A stretch of DNA of 64,000 nucleotides. It comes from Oikopleura dioica (lineage: Eukaryota; Chordata; Appendicularia; Copelata; Oikopleuridae). The notes under the pieces were generated by a model, which did no database searches, was not told the DNA's origin, and was given only the letters and a program-made list of their open reading frames with translations. The translations under genes and the position numbers were made by a program. Positions 18,312 to 30,029 of the stretch are shown here, piece by piece. The stretch lies in NCBI GenBank assembly GCA_907165135.1, contig OU015566.1:64501-128500 (forward strand). The letters run 5' to 3'. Each line of letters starts with the position of its first letter. The stretch's first letter is position 1.

Positions 18312-19006
18312 TTGCTGGAAGCCCGTTTGGCCAGAACGGACTTCCAACAGTTAGCATCTTTGCGAATAGTTTTGCCCAAGTGGGTGGACAGTATTTTGTG
18401 AATGCTAGTGTTCTTAATTCTCCAGTTCGATTTTTAATAGATACGGGTAGTCAAATTTGCACGTTGCAAAAGAAATTCGTCCCTGAAAACTGCGAAATTC
18501 AAAAATCATCTCTAATTGTAAATTCGTTTAATAATAGCGCGATGAAAATTGACGGATTTATTGAAGCTCAGATAAGAATTGATACGGTAAATTGGGGGAA
18601 AGCTAAGCTTTTCGTAGTTCCAAACGAATATTCTTCTATCCTTGGTAGTTCTTTTCTCGAAGGAAATGATTGTCTCTTAAACCTTAAACGTCGAAAAATG
18701 ATCCAAGCGGGCCCTATAACAAGACACGCGAATCTATGTGAGAAAAATAGTGAGGTAAAGGTAAATTCGCTGTCGAGAACCGAGGGAAAAATGGATTCAG
18801 GCTTCGATGAAATGTCTTTTTATGATAAAAGTGATGTTCCAAAAATTGATTCCTCGTGTGAGAAAGAAGGAGGTTTTGATGCGGTTTCATTGGAGACAAG
18901 GACGTTTCGAGGGAAATCAGAGACAATATTTGATCTCGAGGTTCCGGGAATAGAAAATACATGTAATTTATTTTTCGAGGAGAGTTCTCTAAAAATTCAA
19001 AATTAG
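18308..19006 (+). pseudogene. pol: Element C Pol segment 1 (protease)
   Basis: Open in the -1 frame of gag. The protease motif DTGSQ is at about 18440-18454. The segment also covers the conserved spacer with INLKRRK-like LLNLKRRKMIQAGP and the FRGKSETIFDLEV motif. It ends at TAG 19004-19006 because an A-run near 18990-18995 is one base short compared with element A; the downstream frame resumes from there. Function would be protease plus linker; here it is disconnected from RT. Confidence 0.85.
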
Positions 19007-21939
19007 AGTTTATTCCGTCGATTCAAACTGTGGAAAAAGGCGAAAAATTGTTTAGAATTTTGGTTATAAACCCGACCGATGCAAGCATTAAAATACCACG
19101 TGGAACAGTTTATGCGAAGCTTTTTCCAGTGGCGAAAATATCAAATATTCAAGTGGCGAGCAAACAAACGCTTGAATCTATTCTGAGCAAAATTAAAGTC
19201 GGTGAATTGCCAGAACATTTAAAACCAGTTTTTTATGCGCTTATTGAGAAGTATTGGTATTTGTTTCTCGACGAGGATGATCTTCTCCCTCCATCAAAAA
19301 TCGGCGAATTTGAAATAGACACCGGTAACCATCCCCCGGTCTGCTCCGCTCCTTATCGCACTCCTTATACTCTTCGTCCCTTTTTAAAAGAGCTTCTTTC
19401 CATTTTTACTGAACACGGGATAATTGAGAAGTCAAACAGCCCTTGGAATTCCCCGTTGCTTTTAGTAAAAAAGAAAAACGGTAAATTTAGACTGGTGATT
19501 GATTTTCGGCGACTGAACGCAGTCACAGTTCAGGCAAATCATCCCTTGCCGAATATCGAGGATACGTTAAATTATTTGGCTGAGAGTAGGGTTTTTAGTT
19601 GCTGTGATATGATAAAGGGTTTTCATCAAATTGCCATCGAAGAAAGCTCAAAAGAAAAAACGGCATTTAGCTGTGAATTCGGGCAATTTCAATTTAAAAG
19701 GATGCCAATGGGCACTAGAAATTCACCGAGTTACTTTGCGAAAGTGGTGGATAAGTGCCTCGAGGATGTTCCACGCTCGGAAATAACGGCGTATTTAGAT
19801 GATCTGATCGTTCATAGCCCAGATTTCGAAACGCATTTGAAAAATTTGGAAAAATTTTTCAAAATAATGGCGATAAATTCACTGCGCCTAAATGCGAGAA
19901 AAGCGATATTTTGTGTCAGTAAAGTTGACTTTCTTGGGTTTGAGATAGAAAACGGATGCATTAAACCGTCACAGAGTAGAGTTGAAACGATCAACGATCG
20001 AGGCGTTCCAAAAGACAGAGACGAAGCAATTTCGCTTTTTGGGGCTTTGTCGAGTCACAGACGATTTATTGAGGGTTTTGCGGAATTGGCTCTGCCGATT
20101 TCGAAAACGTACAGAGGTAAATTTCAATGGACTCCTGAGGCAACTGTAGCGCTAGAAAAATTAAAGAAAATAATAACGAGTAATGCACTCAAGTTATCAT
20201 TGCCTCCAAAAAATTGTCGATTTGTCCTTGAAACTGATGCCTCTGAAACGGGCTACGGTGGCTGTCTTTCCTTCTGTAGATTTCCAAATCTGGCGCACGA
20301 GCATAATGAGAGTTGCTTGCGTCAAATTGCGTACCATTCTGGAAATTTTTCGGAAACACAAGCTCGATATGTTACAGTTGAGAAAGAGCTTTTTAGCGGA
20401 ATGACTTGTATGGAACGGTGGGCTCCGTATCTTCTGTTTAATGAGTTCGATTGGATAGTAGACAACTCTTGCTTGAGATTTATTAATTCGCTGAAAACGA
20501 GCAATCGGAAAATCCAGCGCTGGATTATGAATATTCAGGGATTCTCGTTTAACCCTATCCAGCGAAAATCAAAGGATATGAAGATAAGCGACTATTTAAG
20601 CCGCTCGTATCAAAAACCAGAAAAAGTCGATGTTCGAGAAATCACTTTTTCGGAAGCCGATCTTGTCGATTTTCAAGTGCTTGACCCGACATTAGCTGAA
20701 GTTTTTAAATTTGTAAAAATTGATCGATGGCCGAATCTCACTTCTGATCGGAAAATCATTTTTTATAAATTGTTTCGCGAAAATCTCAAAATCAAGGAGG
20801 ATGGCCGACTTGTAATTCACGATCTTTGTGGCCAAATTCGCACGTGTATTCCAGATCAACTCGTCTCCTCGATTGTCAAAAATTATCATGAGCCAAATCA
20901 TGAAGGGATCGATATTTGCTATAAAAAGATTAGTGCAAAATATGTTTGGCCTAGTATGAGAGAATCCGTCACTGAATTCATTAGATCTTGCGCTTATTGT
21001 CAGGCTTCCAAGCCAAATACTCATCCTAATCGGCCGCCTCTCGGAAAAAGCGAAACGCCTGTTGCTCCTTTCCAATGTCTCGCGATTGACTTAATCGGGC
21101 CTCTTAAGCCGACAGATTCTGACATGCAGTTTTGTTTGACCGCCGTGGATCTTTTTTCTAAAAAAGTGTACGCCGAGGCGCTTTCTTCGAAAAATAAAAT
21201 TGAAGTTTTAGAAAAATTCAAGAGAATTTTTTTCTCAATTCCACACATCCCGAAGAGCGTCCTCTCCGATAACGGAACTGAATTTTTTGCAATTCCTGAG
21301 TTTTTGAAATCGAAGGGAGTTATTCATAAATTAAGTCCACCGTATCATCCTCAGACGAATGGAGGAATTGAAGTTGTTAATCGGACCATAAAGAGTCGGC
21401 TAAGAGCTATTTGCGATATGGATAATTGGGACACTTATCTTTACCAAGTCGTTCATGCAATTAACGGTAGTGTTCATTCTGTTTCCGAATTTAGTCCATT
21501 CCAGATCGAGACGGGTGTTGCTGAAGTTCATAATCCAGATGATCCGCTTTTCAGAAATTACGGTGAAAGAATTGACATTGATTTTTCAAAAATCAAAGAG
21601 AGAATTGAATCGGAGAAAAGTAAGAGAGTGGAAAAATTTGGCAATTCCAGCTATATTGATTATAAAATCGGCGAAAAAGTTCTCATGAAAAATATGTTGG
21701 CTAAACATCCTCCCTTCCTCGGCCCCTTTCTGATCTGTGATAAATCCCCGAAATCAACCTGGTACGGTTTGAAAAACCCAGAAAACGGCAAGGAATACCG
21801 AAGACACGGCTCCGATCTGCGTAAATTCATCGAGCGGAAAATTGAAAGTCCCCTATTTATTGACAAAAATCACGAGCCAGGAGACTCTTCCGATCTGAGT
21901 GGTTCGCGTTTGGAATTATCCCGAGTGCAAAATTTTTAA
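19007..21939 (+). pseudogene. pol: Element C Pol segment 2 (RT-RNase H-integrase)
   Basis: Resumes after the single-base frameshift; the first in-frame ATG is 19030. RT with RLVIDFRRLN, MPMG and YLDD (19792-19803); RNase H with ETDAS (Asp codon 20236), VEKELFS and VDNS; integrase with H..H..CAYC, Asp 21088, Asp 21268 (SDNGTEF) and Glu 21370, spacing 33 residues; GPF motif (FLGPFLI); RRHGSDLRKF after it. A TAA at 21937-21939 interrupts the frame, but the same frame continues beyond it into the acidic tail. All catalytic residues seen are present, so the lesion is in continuity rather than chemistry. Confidence 0.88.
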
Positions 21940-22905
21940 TCCGAAGACGAGGAAGATAATTTTTGTTACCCGGCCGAGAGAAAGATCATTACTCGATCTA
22001 TTTCTCGAAGGGAAAGAGAAAAATCAGTGATTATTCTTGTGCCAGAACCCGTGGCCGAGCCTGAGTCTGAGTCAGAGTCCGAGCCCGAGCTTCATGAGAA
22101 TTCGGAAGGAATTGAACGAGTTCATGAGGCCCACGAGTCGCTGACAGTTTTTGAGTCTCATCCGGAGATTGATTCGAATTCTCAAGAATCAGAAGTAGAG
22201 TTGTCGGTAAATTCGTCATCTGGGAAGTCATATGTTCCAGACTCAGAAAGTGAGAGTAAAGAATCAAAGATAAAGTCTAGTTCAGATAGTGATTTAGAAA
22301 ATGAGGATCCAGATCAGGTTCTTATTGACCCCATTGTCATGCTCAAATTTTCCAAGAAGAAAAATGAGTCGAGCGAGAGCGAGCCCGATGTTCCCGATAA
22401 AACCCCCGATCCGATCCCAGAGCAAAAGCCGGCCCGTAAGAAATTAACATTTTCGGACCTTGACACTCCCGAAAACTCGCCTAAAAATTCCGCGGAGAAG
22501 AGCCCCTTTGATCAATCCCCAATCTTAAATGACGGCCCGGCTGGTAATCTTACAATATCATCTGATAGCTCTAGTTTTGATAATCAAAATCTTGAGCAAA
22601 TTACCGAGACAGAGACCCGTATTTTTAGGGAAAACATTGCCCCAAATCTTACTAGTTTTGACGAACTCGACGTTAGCCATAATCCCTCAAACCCAAAAAA
22701 GCGCGAAAGAGAGTCCTCCAAAGATTCGAATTCTGCGCCGCTGGGGAAATGTCAAATTTTGGATAGTGATAATTTTGAAATAGCCCTTTCAGAAGAAAGC
22801 AATAGAATGGATTTTTCAATAAATTTTAAACTTCAAAATAAAATAAAGAGCTTTTTGAATTATTCGATAGAACTTACGAGCAATGTAAACAAAATATGTC
22901 TGTAG
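21940..22905 (+). pseudogene. pol: Element C Pol segment 3 (acidic tail)
   Basis: Same frame as the preceding segment after the TAA (in-frame ATG-like start at 22027). Extremely Ser/Glu-rich with short PESESE-type repeats, then LTSFDELD and KRERESSKDS, the two tail motifs shared by every complete element in the window. The latter is basic and could be a nuclear-localisation signal. Ends at TAG near 22903 after a frameshift around 22885-22895. Confidence 0.78.
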
Positions 22906-23300
22906 AAAAAGGAATTTTTTGTAAGCTCAGTGAGCTTTCTATGTTAATGCTTAAATACGTAGCAGATAAGTTTAATTTGAAAGAGATCGATAATGACGAA
23001 GCCCCCGAACTTAGATCGAAAATTCGGAATCACATTCAAACAAAATTTAAATTTTGGAAAAAAGCATCTAACGGGGAGTTTCTGTTTTATGGAATTTTTG
23101 TTGTTTTAAAGCCAACTAAATTGAGCGATTTTAATAAAACAGAACTTAAAGCCCTTGCCGCGTTTTATGATATAAAAAATGTTTTTCATGCCAGAAAATA
23201 TGGAGCTAGGGAACAAATTGACGCATTTTTCACTGAGAAATTTCCCAATCATAAACGCGTTCAAGGCGAACTTATATTTAGCCCAGAAACGGCGGTTTAG
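22896..23300 (+). pseudogene. pol: Element C Pol segment 4 (C-terminal SAP-like domain)
   Basis: About 134 codons in another frame from segment 3. Encodes the conserved terminal domain: a first helical unit (CKLSELSMLMLKYVADKF, then a Leu-Arg-x-Lys-Ile helix), a central Trp/NGEFLF motif, a second unit with KTELKALAAFYDI, and a closing FPNHKR...LIFSPE. Homologous to the ends of the B, D, E and F Pol proteins. Confidence 0.8.
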
Positions 23301-23440
23301 AATAGTTCAAAAACAAATATTTCGTGACTTGAGTTCAACTAGCCACGCTGTAGAATGATATTTCTTCGGGAAAAAATAATTGTTATCACTGGTAAAAAAG
23401 AATGGAAGAAAAATAGTTCCGGACCCATAAGTGGTCACAG

Positions 23441-25121
23441 TGATGCAATACCGGAGAAAAAGAGAGAAAAAAAAATCTTTGATAAGTTCACCGGCGAAAT
23501 TGAGCTCAACCCAAGTCACAAAATATTCCCCCGATTCACACAAAAATTCTCGAAAAGATGGCGACGCAAATTCCGCCCAAAAATGTTCTTTGAAGGTCCA
23601 GACTCGTGTAAAAGGTCAGCTTCTTGTTTTATGTCCGTATCGGAGCTAGAACCTCTGCGGACCTCTAAAACAAGCAAGCGGCCGACTCTCATAAATTGCT
23701 TTCCATTTAAGCTTCGGTTAGGGTTTAAAATTAAGCGGCAACGTGTAGGACTAGGCAGTACGTACGCGTGCATATAATACTTCTGTGCAATTATTATTAC
23801 ATCTTCAAATGACTTTATTTATCAAAAATAGCCGCTTAATTCCCAATTTCAATAGATCTCGCTTGTTTGCTAACCCGAGTGTTCGAGGGTTGATTTTATT
23901 TCTTAACCACTAAATTAGCCCGAGTGTTCGAGGGTTAATTTAAATTCTAATTCCTAACCGCTTAAATACCCGAGTGTTCGAGGGTTAACTTATTTTCTTA
24001 TTCCTGACCGCTTTATAAGCCCGAGTGTTCGAGGGTTAACTTTATTTTGATCGTCTCTTTTAAAGCTGAAATCGTCTCTTCTATAAGTAAAACCGTTTCT
24101 TATACAGTTAAAATTGTTCCTTTTCTAGCCAAATTTGTCTCTTTTGTGCTCTAAAGCCCCGAGAGTTCGTGGGTTAATTTTAATTTAAAATTCCTGATTA
24201 TTGATGAGACCCAACTGTTCGAGGGTTAATTTTTCCTTAAAAAATAGCATGTGGCTTTTAATTACTCTGTTCATTTTTGGATGACAACGACGAGTGCTCT
24301 CGACGCGGATGCGAGTCCTACCACCTCGCCAACTCCTCAAAATCGACTTCAAAAGGCATCCATGGGCGGGCCGGATGGCAAGCTTCTAGCTGCAGATACT
24401 TGGACATCTTGCGGTTCCTTGTCTCCGATAAGGCTTGACGCGAAGTAGCGAGTTAAGCAAAAGGCGTCAGTAACTGCCGCAAGGTAAGCCGAAGTTTATT
24501 TTGAACCCGGTATATAGTTTATTTTATCGTTTATTTTAAATGCTTTTTCTTACTGATATTTATGTTTTCTTTATTTCCTTTATAAAAAAAAAATATTCAA
24601 AAAAATCAAAAAAAAAAAAATAATATAGATTTCACTTAATTATTTCAACCCTTTCTATTATTTTATAATTATAATTTCTGGCCGATTATTATTATAATTT
24701 TATTTATCTGTTTCTAGAAATGGTTATTTTATCTTTGCTGCTACCGCGACGCTTCTTGCGAATCACGTTCATCCCATCACAAGTTTGCGATCAACGAAAA
24801 GAAATGCTCGAGAACCCGGCTCTGGCGAAAACGAATAGATCTGAAAAGATCGAGAAAGATTATCCGGAAGAAACCTTCGCGAACTTGTGAACTTTGTTTT
24901 GAAAATCTGCATGCGCGCGGCGCGTGCGCCCATTTTATTATTGTGTTTTTGTTTTGCAGCTGCGCTTTTTTTGCAATTTCGCTCACCGCCAAATTCAAAT
25001 CAGACTTGAAATAGACCAAAAACCGCGAACATCTAAATTTCTTTTCTCCAATTCTTTGCAGGAAAATTAATTTGATTAGAGATTCTTCCTTAATTGCAAT
25101 CAGGCGCAGAGATTTGTATTA
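23441..25121 (+). repeat. Element C 3' LTR
   Basis: 1681 bp, TGATGC to GTATTA, near identical to the 5' copy, with all the same internal motifs. Directly upstream (23394-23440) is a purine-rich stretch ending about 27 nt short of the LTR, then GTGGTCACAG abutting it. Confidence 0.95.
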
Positions 25122-26137
25122 ACCATCGAAAAAAAAATTTTTTTTTTTGAATTTTTTTTCTGTTGCGTTTGAGAGGCTCAGAATCAACCAAAATGACGCT
25201 CGGAAGACGGCAGAAACGCTGCAAATAAAATAAGGGCAAAAAACGAAATTTCAAAATTTTGACCTCGTTTTTGGGCGATTCATGATAACGATGACCATCG
25301 AAAAAAAAATTTTTTTTTTGGAATTTTTTTTCTGCTGGGTTTGAGAGGCTTAGAATCAACCAAAATGACGCTCGGAAGACGGCAGAAACGCTGCAAATAA
25401 AATAAGAGCAAAAAACGAATTTTCAAAATTTTGACCTCATTTTTGGGCGATTCATGATAACGATGACCATCGAAAAAAAAATTTTTTTTTTTCTGTTGGG
25501 TTTGAGAGGCTCAGTATCAACCAAAATGACGCTCGGAAGACGGCAAAAACGCTGCAAATAAAATTAGAGCAAAAAACGAATTTTCAAAATTTTGACCTCG
25601 TTTTTGGGCGATTCATGATAACGATGTTCATCGAAAAAAAAATTTTTTTTTTGAATTTTTTTTCTGTTGGGTTTGAGAGGCTTAAAATCAACCAAAATGA
25701 CGCTCGGAAGACGGCAGAAACGCTGCAAATAAAATTAGGGCAAAAAACGAAATTTCAAAATTTTGACCTCGTTTTTGGGCGATTCATGATAACGATGACC
25801 ATCGAAAAAAAAATTTTTTTTTTTTGAATTTTTTTTCTGTTGGGTTTGAGAGGCTCAGAATCAACCAAAATGACGCTCGGAAGACGGCAGAAACGCTGCA
25901 AATAAAATTAGGGCAAAAAACGAAATTTCAAAATTTTGACCTCGTTTTTGGGCGATTCATGATAACGATGACCAAAAAAATTTTTTTTTTTGAATTTTTT
26001 TTCTTTTCGGTTTGAGAGGCTCAAGATCAACCAAAATGACGCTCGGAAGACGGCAGAAACGCTGCAAATAAAATTAAAGCAAATAACGAAATTTCAAAAT
26101 TTTGACCTCGTTTTTGGGCGATTAATGATAACGATGA
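25122..26137 (+). repeat. Satellite array 3 (about 6 monomers)
   Basis: Same monomer and orientation. Variants include a shortened A/T tract with CAGTATC, ATGTTCATCG, GATGACCAAAAAAATTT and CTCAAGATC, an order also found near 36000-36600 and 38980-39480. Ends at the GATGA duplicated by element D. Confidence 0.95.
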
Positions 26138-27305
26138 TGATACCGACTAAAGAATCTCTCCCTGCGATGTAAATACTTGCAAGTAAAATTCGAAAATAAT
26201 TTTTTGCTTTTTCGTGGATTTATTTGGAAACGTGAATGATTTTCAAAATTTCAAATTTTTGAAGAAAAGTATTTTTAAACCGGTTGGTTCCGGATTTTCC
26301 ATTGTTCCGTCGATGGCGCCATTACGGGCCTTTGTGCTTTTTACATAATCAATTGATGCCAATTTTTATCTTTTTACGTAACGGTTAATAAATAGACAGT
26401 TACATAACTATGTTACGTTTCTTTTCATTTTTTTTCATTTTTGTTGATTTCTTGCCACATGTGGCGCTTTTTCCCAGTTATGAAAAATAAGAGCTTCTCA
26501 CTATGTGACCACTCATATTTTTCATAATTAGCAAAGTTGTCGTTTTTGTCCAAGTCCGTTGTCCATGTCCAGTGTCAGTCCAAGCCAGTCCGTTGTCCGT
26601 GTTGTAGTTGAAGTTGTTGAAGAAGAAGTTGTCGCCATCGCCGGTCCATTGTGTAGCCATGATTTCTGTTAATTGGTCAAGTTAACTAGAAAACGCAGCC
26701 GTAACAGCTCATCAACGATTTTGATTACCTGGGAGCGCTTATGACCACGGTTTACCGGTTTGGGATATTCTGCCCGCGGTTACTTTGTGATCAGCCCTTA
26801 CGGGAAGCTCAGCCAGTAAGAATCTGTGTTCCAACTTTTCCGTCGTTGTCGAAGCCATTTGAGATCATCCTTCAGTCGTTGATTTTGACACAGAATAATT
26901 AATAAAATCAAGAACTTTTCCGAAAGACACGAGTTAACTTTGAAATCATAGAAGAAGGCTAATATTGTTTTCTGAAAGAAATTTATTTCTTTCTGATTTT
27001 TGAAAAGATAAATATCCTAAAACAGTTAATAATAAAACCTTTTAAAAGCCCTTGACAGTAAGACTTTTAAAAGGCGCGGCTAATGTGCCTTTGAGTAAAT
27101 ATAATCCACGCGTACGTAGACACAATCCTAAAGGTATAAAGACTCTTTATAACCTTTGCCCTGACTATTCTACCCTGACCCTGATTCAAAGTAAATTTGA
27201 ACCATAAGAAACTGATCTGGCTCGAAAGATCATTATAATTCTAGTGTGATATTTTAATTTTGGCCGTGAAATATTTTTTTTGACCGTTCTCCTCATTAGG
27301 TATCA
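26138..27305 (-). repeat. Element D 3' LTR
   Basis: 1168 bp, TGATAC...GTATCA. Carries the same motifs as the 5' copy, including hairpin II at 26480-26525. The internal sequence next to it (27306-27345, read minus) is GGAAAAGATGC, then GGTGTGGTCACAG at the LTR edge. Confidence 0.95.
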
Positions 27306-27368
27306 CTGTGACCACACCTAGGGTCATAGACGAGCATCTTTTCCTATAAGAACGTGTTTTTCAAAGAA

Positions 27369-27707
27369 CTAAATGTTTGGCTGAAATAAAAGTCTGTCAT
27401 TTTCACGAGGATGTTTCGGATGTTTTATAAGCATTTCGGAATCAATAAATTCAGTCAATAGAGTTTTTGAAGAGAATTGAATTTTACCGAGAGAATAAAA
27501 TGATGCCAAACATTTAAGTTCTGCAACAGATAAATCTGATAGAAAACATTTTTTTCTAGGCGAAAAAACGCATAGAAACAAGTTTTCACCATTTTTATTC
27601 TTATGCCAACGGGGATGATTCTCGTTTATCCAACATTTAATCCTTGCTATCAATTCGGCTTTATTTTCAGCTGGCGAAAATTCTACACCTAATTTTGAAA
27701 GAACTAC
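27369..27707 (-). pseudogene. pol: Element D Pol segment 4 (C-terminal SAP-like domain)
   Basis: Continues in the same frame after TGA at 27708-27710. Contains the second half of helical unit 1, then NENHPRWHK and NGENLFL, then helical unit 2 (LSVAELKCLASFYSL) and the closing HPKHPRENDRLLFQP. Homologous to the ends of B, C, E and F Pol. Confidence 0.8.
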
Positions 27708-28874
27708 TCAAAGAGATTCTTTTGGTACGTCTTTTTGATTTAACACGCAGCCATTACCGATTATCGAATTATATTTATATTCTGTAAATCTTTCGATTTT
27801 TTCAAAAAGATCTGGATGCTCATTTTCAAGTATTTCATGCAGGGTGAGATCATTAAAATCGATCATGTGATGATCTTGTGGGTTAAGTTGTTTTTTTGAT
27901 AATTCTAACAATTCCCCCGGTAATTTGAGTAAATCGATTGTTAAAAAATCTGCCTCAGCCCGCAAATTCTCGTCCTCAGCCATTTCCTTTGCAAGATTTC
28001 TTTTATGTTTAAGCCTAACTAGTGGATCTGTTTGATTTATCCTAGGAGTTTCGAAGGTATCATCAGAAGAAAATTCATAATTTTCATAATTGCCTTTTTT
28101 TGAAATCTGCTGATCAGGCTCAGAATTATTCGAGTTTTCTCGTTGTCTCTTTCCAAAAGGTTTGGAGCTTTCAAGTTCAGATAAACACAATTTATCATAT
28201 GATGTTAAATCTCTATCGGAAACCTGGACACTACTTTCGTTATTATCTAACTCATTAGTCTCTATATTATCATCTCCACTCCCGAGAATAGGATTATTAC
28301 CATTTGCTGACGCGATTATTTCAAGCTCAGAATTTTCTGAGGTTTCAGTCAAATCTAAAATTTGTGGATTCAGGTCGGAGAGGACAACATTCCCAAGCAT
28401 CGAATTTTCAGATCCACCCTGAATCTCTCTCCCGTTGATTGAATCATTATCCGATGTATAATGGTCCGAACTATGATCTAAATTACTCGATACGCTTAGC
28501 GAATGATTGACCCTATTGATCTCTCTTCCATACTGATAAATAAAATTTTCTGATAGCATTGAATCTAAAGACATCTCATTGAATCCCGAATCAGAATGAA
28601 TCATCGGATCCTTGTTTCCAGGGTTAGAATTTGAGAGAAAATCATTGTTATTTTCCGACAAACAAGGGATCTCTTTCCGTTCATTGAAAACTCGAAGATC
28701 ATCTGCATGTCTTCTAAAAATTTTTCCTGATGATTCCTCCTGAACAACAAACGTTGTTGCCGTTTTCTCTGTAACAATAAATGGTCCCAAAAACGGAGGT
28801 GATTTGGAGCGAAAATTTCTGATTAAAACTTTATCACCAATAGCGTATTCTCGATAATTATTATTTTGAAATTT
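27708..28874 (-). pseudogene. pol: Element D Pol segment 3 (integrase C-terminus and acidic tail)
   Basis: Same frame as segment 2 beyond the TAA at 28875-28877. Begins with the GPY/F region (FLGPFIV near 28790) and RRHADDLRVFNERK. Then a Ser/Asn/Asp/Glu-rich tail with LTSYDKL and KRQRENSNNS, and a GNGCVLNQKDVPKE start of the terminal domain. Cut by TGA at 27708-27710. Confidence 0.82.
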
Positions 28875-30029
28875 TTAACATCGCAGTCGTTTCTCGTTAT
28901 CAATTAATTTTTTAATTTCCTGAAAATCAAAATGATTTGTTTGCATATATTCTCTCCAATTCGAATCATGAAAAGTGTGAGGATTTTTTATTCCATTCTC
29001 AATCGAAAAAGGACTCAACTTAGTGACTGAATGTTGTGAGCTATTTATCTCATGTAATATTTCAAAAATATATTGATCCCAATTAATAAACGCGCAACGA
29101 GCTTTCAATCTATTTTTGATGGTTCTATTAGCGTTCTCGCAAGCTCCATTCGTCGAAGGATGCCTTGGTGGGCTACGATTCATTTTAATACCATTCTTTT
29201 TGCAAAAATCATCAATCTTGCAGAATTCTGGAGCATTATCAAATAAAACTGAGCGCGGGAATAAAGGATTTCTAAAAATAATTGCCTTGAATTTTTCTAA
29301 AAGAATGTCAGATTTTTTAGAATTAACCGGCTCCGCGTATATTTTTTTCGAGAAAAAATCAACAGCTGTAAAAGCATAAATGTTTCCCGAATCAGTTATT
29401 CTAAGGGGGCCAATCATATCAAATCCCAATTCTTGCCAAGGGCCAGATGGTGTGGGAAAGGTTTTTACAGGCGCTTTGTTTGGATGAGTATTTGTTTTAT
29501 GTATTTGGCAAAAAGGACATGACTTTATATAGTCCGCGATTGAATTTTTCATTTTACTCCAAAAATATTTCCTAGCGATTTTAGAAAAAGTTATTTCCGT
29601 GCCCAAATGACATGAATCATGGTACTCCTTGATTATTTCTTTCTGCATTATTTCTGGAACGCAAATTCTAAAACTACCTTCTGATTTAAGTGCTAACTCC
29701 CCAGAATCAAGAAAAAACAATTCCTTCCGGAAAAGAGAAAAGAGGGAGATTTCTTGAGACGGTTTGTTCGGCCAGCGATCTAGTCGAACAAAAGCACGAA
29801 TGTCTTTCAAAACTGGATCTAACTTTTGCATTTCTAAAAATTGTGCTTTGTCAATTTTCAACTGGGAAATTCTCGAATTTCTTGACAAACAGTCAGATAT
29901 TTTCATCTGACTAGACTTTTTATGAATAATTTGAAAATCAAACGACATTAGATCTGCCATCCACCTTTGAAGTCGTGAATTATTTGTCCGAAACGATTTT
30001 ACATATTTTAGATTAGCATTGTCCGTCAA
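28875..30029 (-). pseudogene. pol: Element D Pol segment 2 (RNase H end and integrase)
   Basis: Resumes after a -1 base lesion in a T-run near 30030. Holds the RNase H TDN motif, MKISDCLSRN, the integrase zinc motif (H..H..CPFC), Asp (29418-29420 in FDMIGP), Asp (29238-29240 in LFDNAPEF) and Glu (29136-29138), again with 33 residues between the last two. Interrupted by an in-frame TAA at 28875-28877 just before the KFQNNNYREY region. Confidence 0.86.

Larger units (their letters stand above)
15486..25121 (+). mobile_element. Element C: complete Ty3/Gypsy-type LTR retrotransposon, defective
   Basis: Flanked by the 5-bp duplication ACCAT (15481-15485 and 25122-25126). LTRs 15486-17163 and 23441-25121 are nearly identical (differences include A-run lengths and a C/T). 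Gag is intact; pol has two frameshifts and one nonsense codon. Same family as A. Confidence 0.95.
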
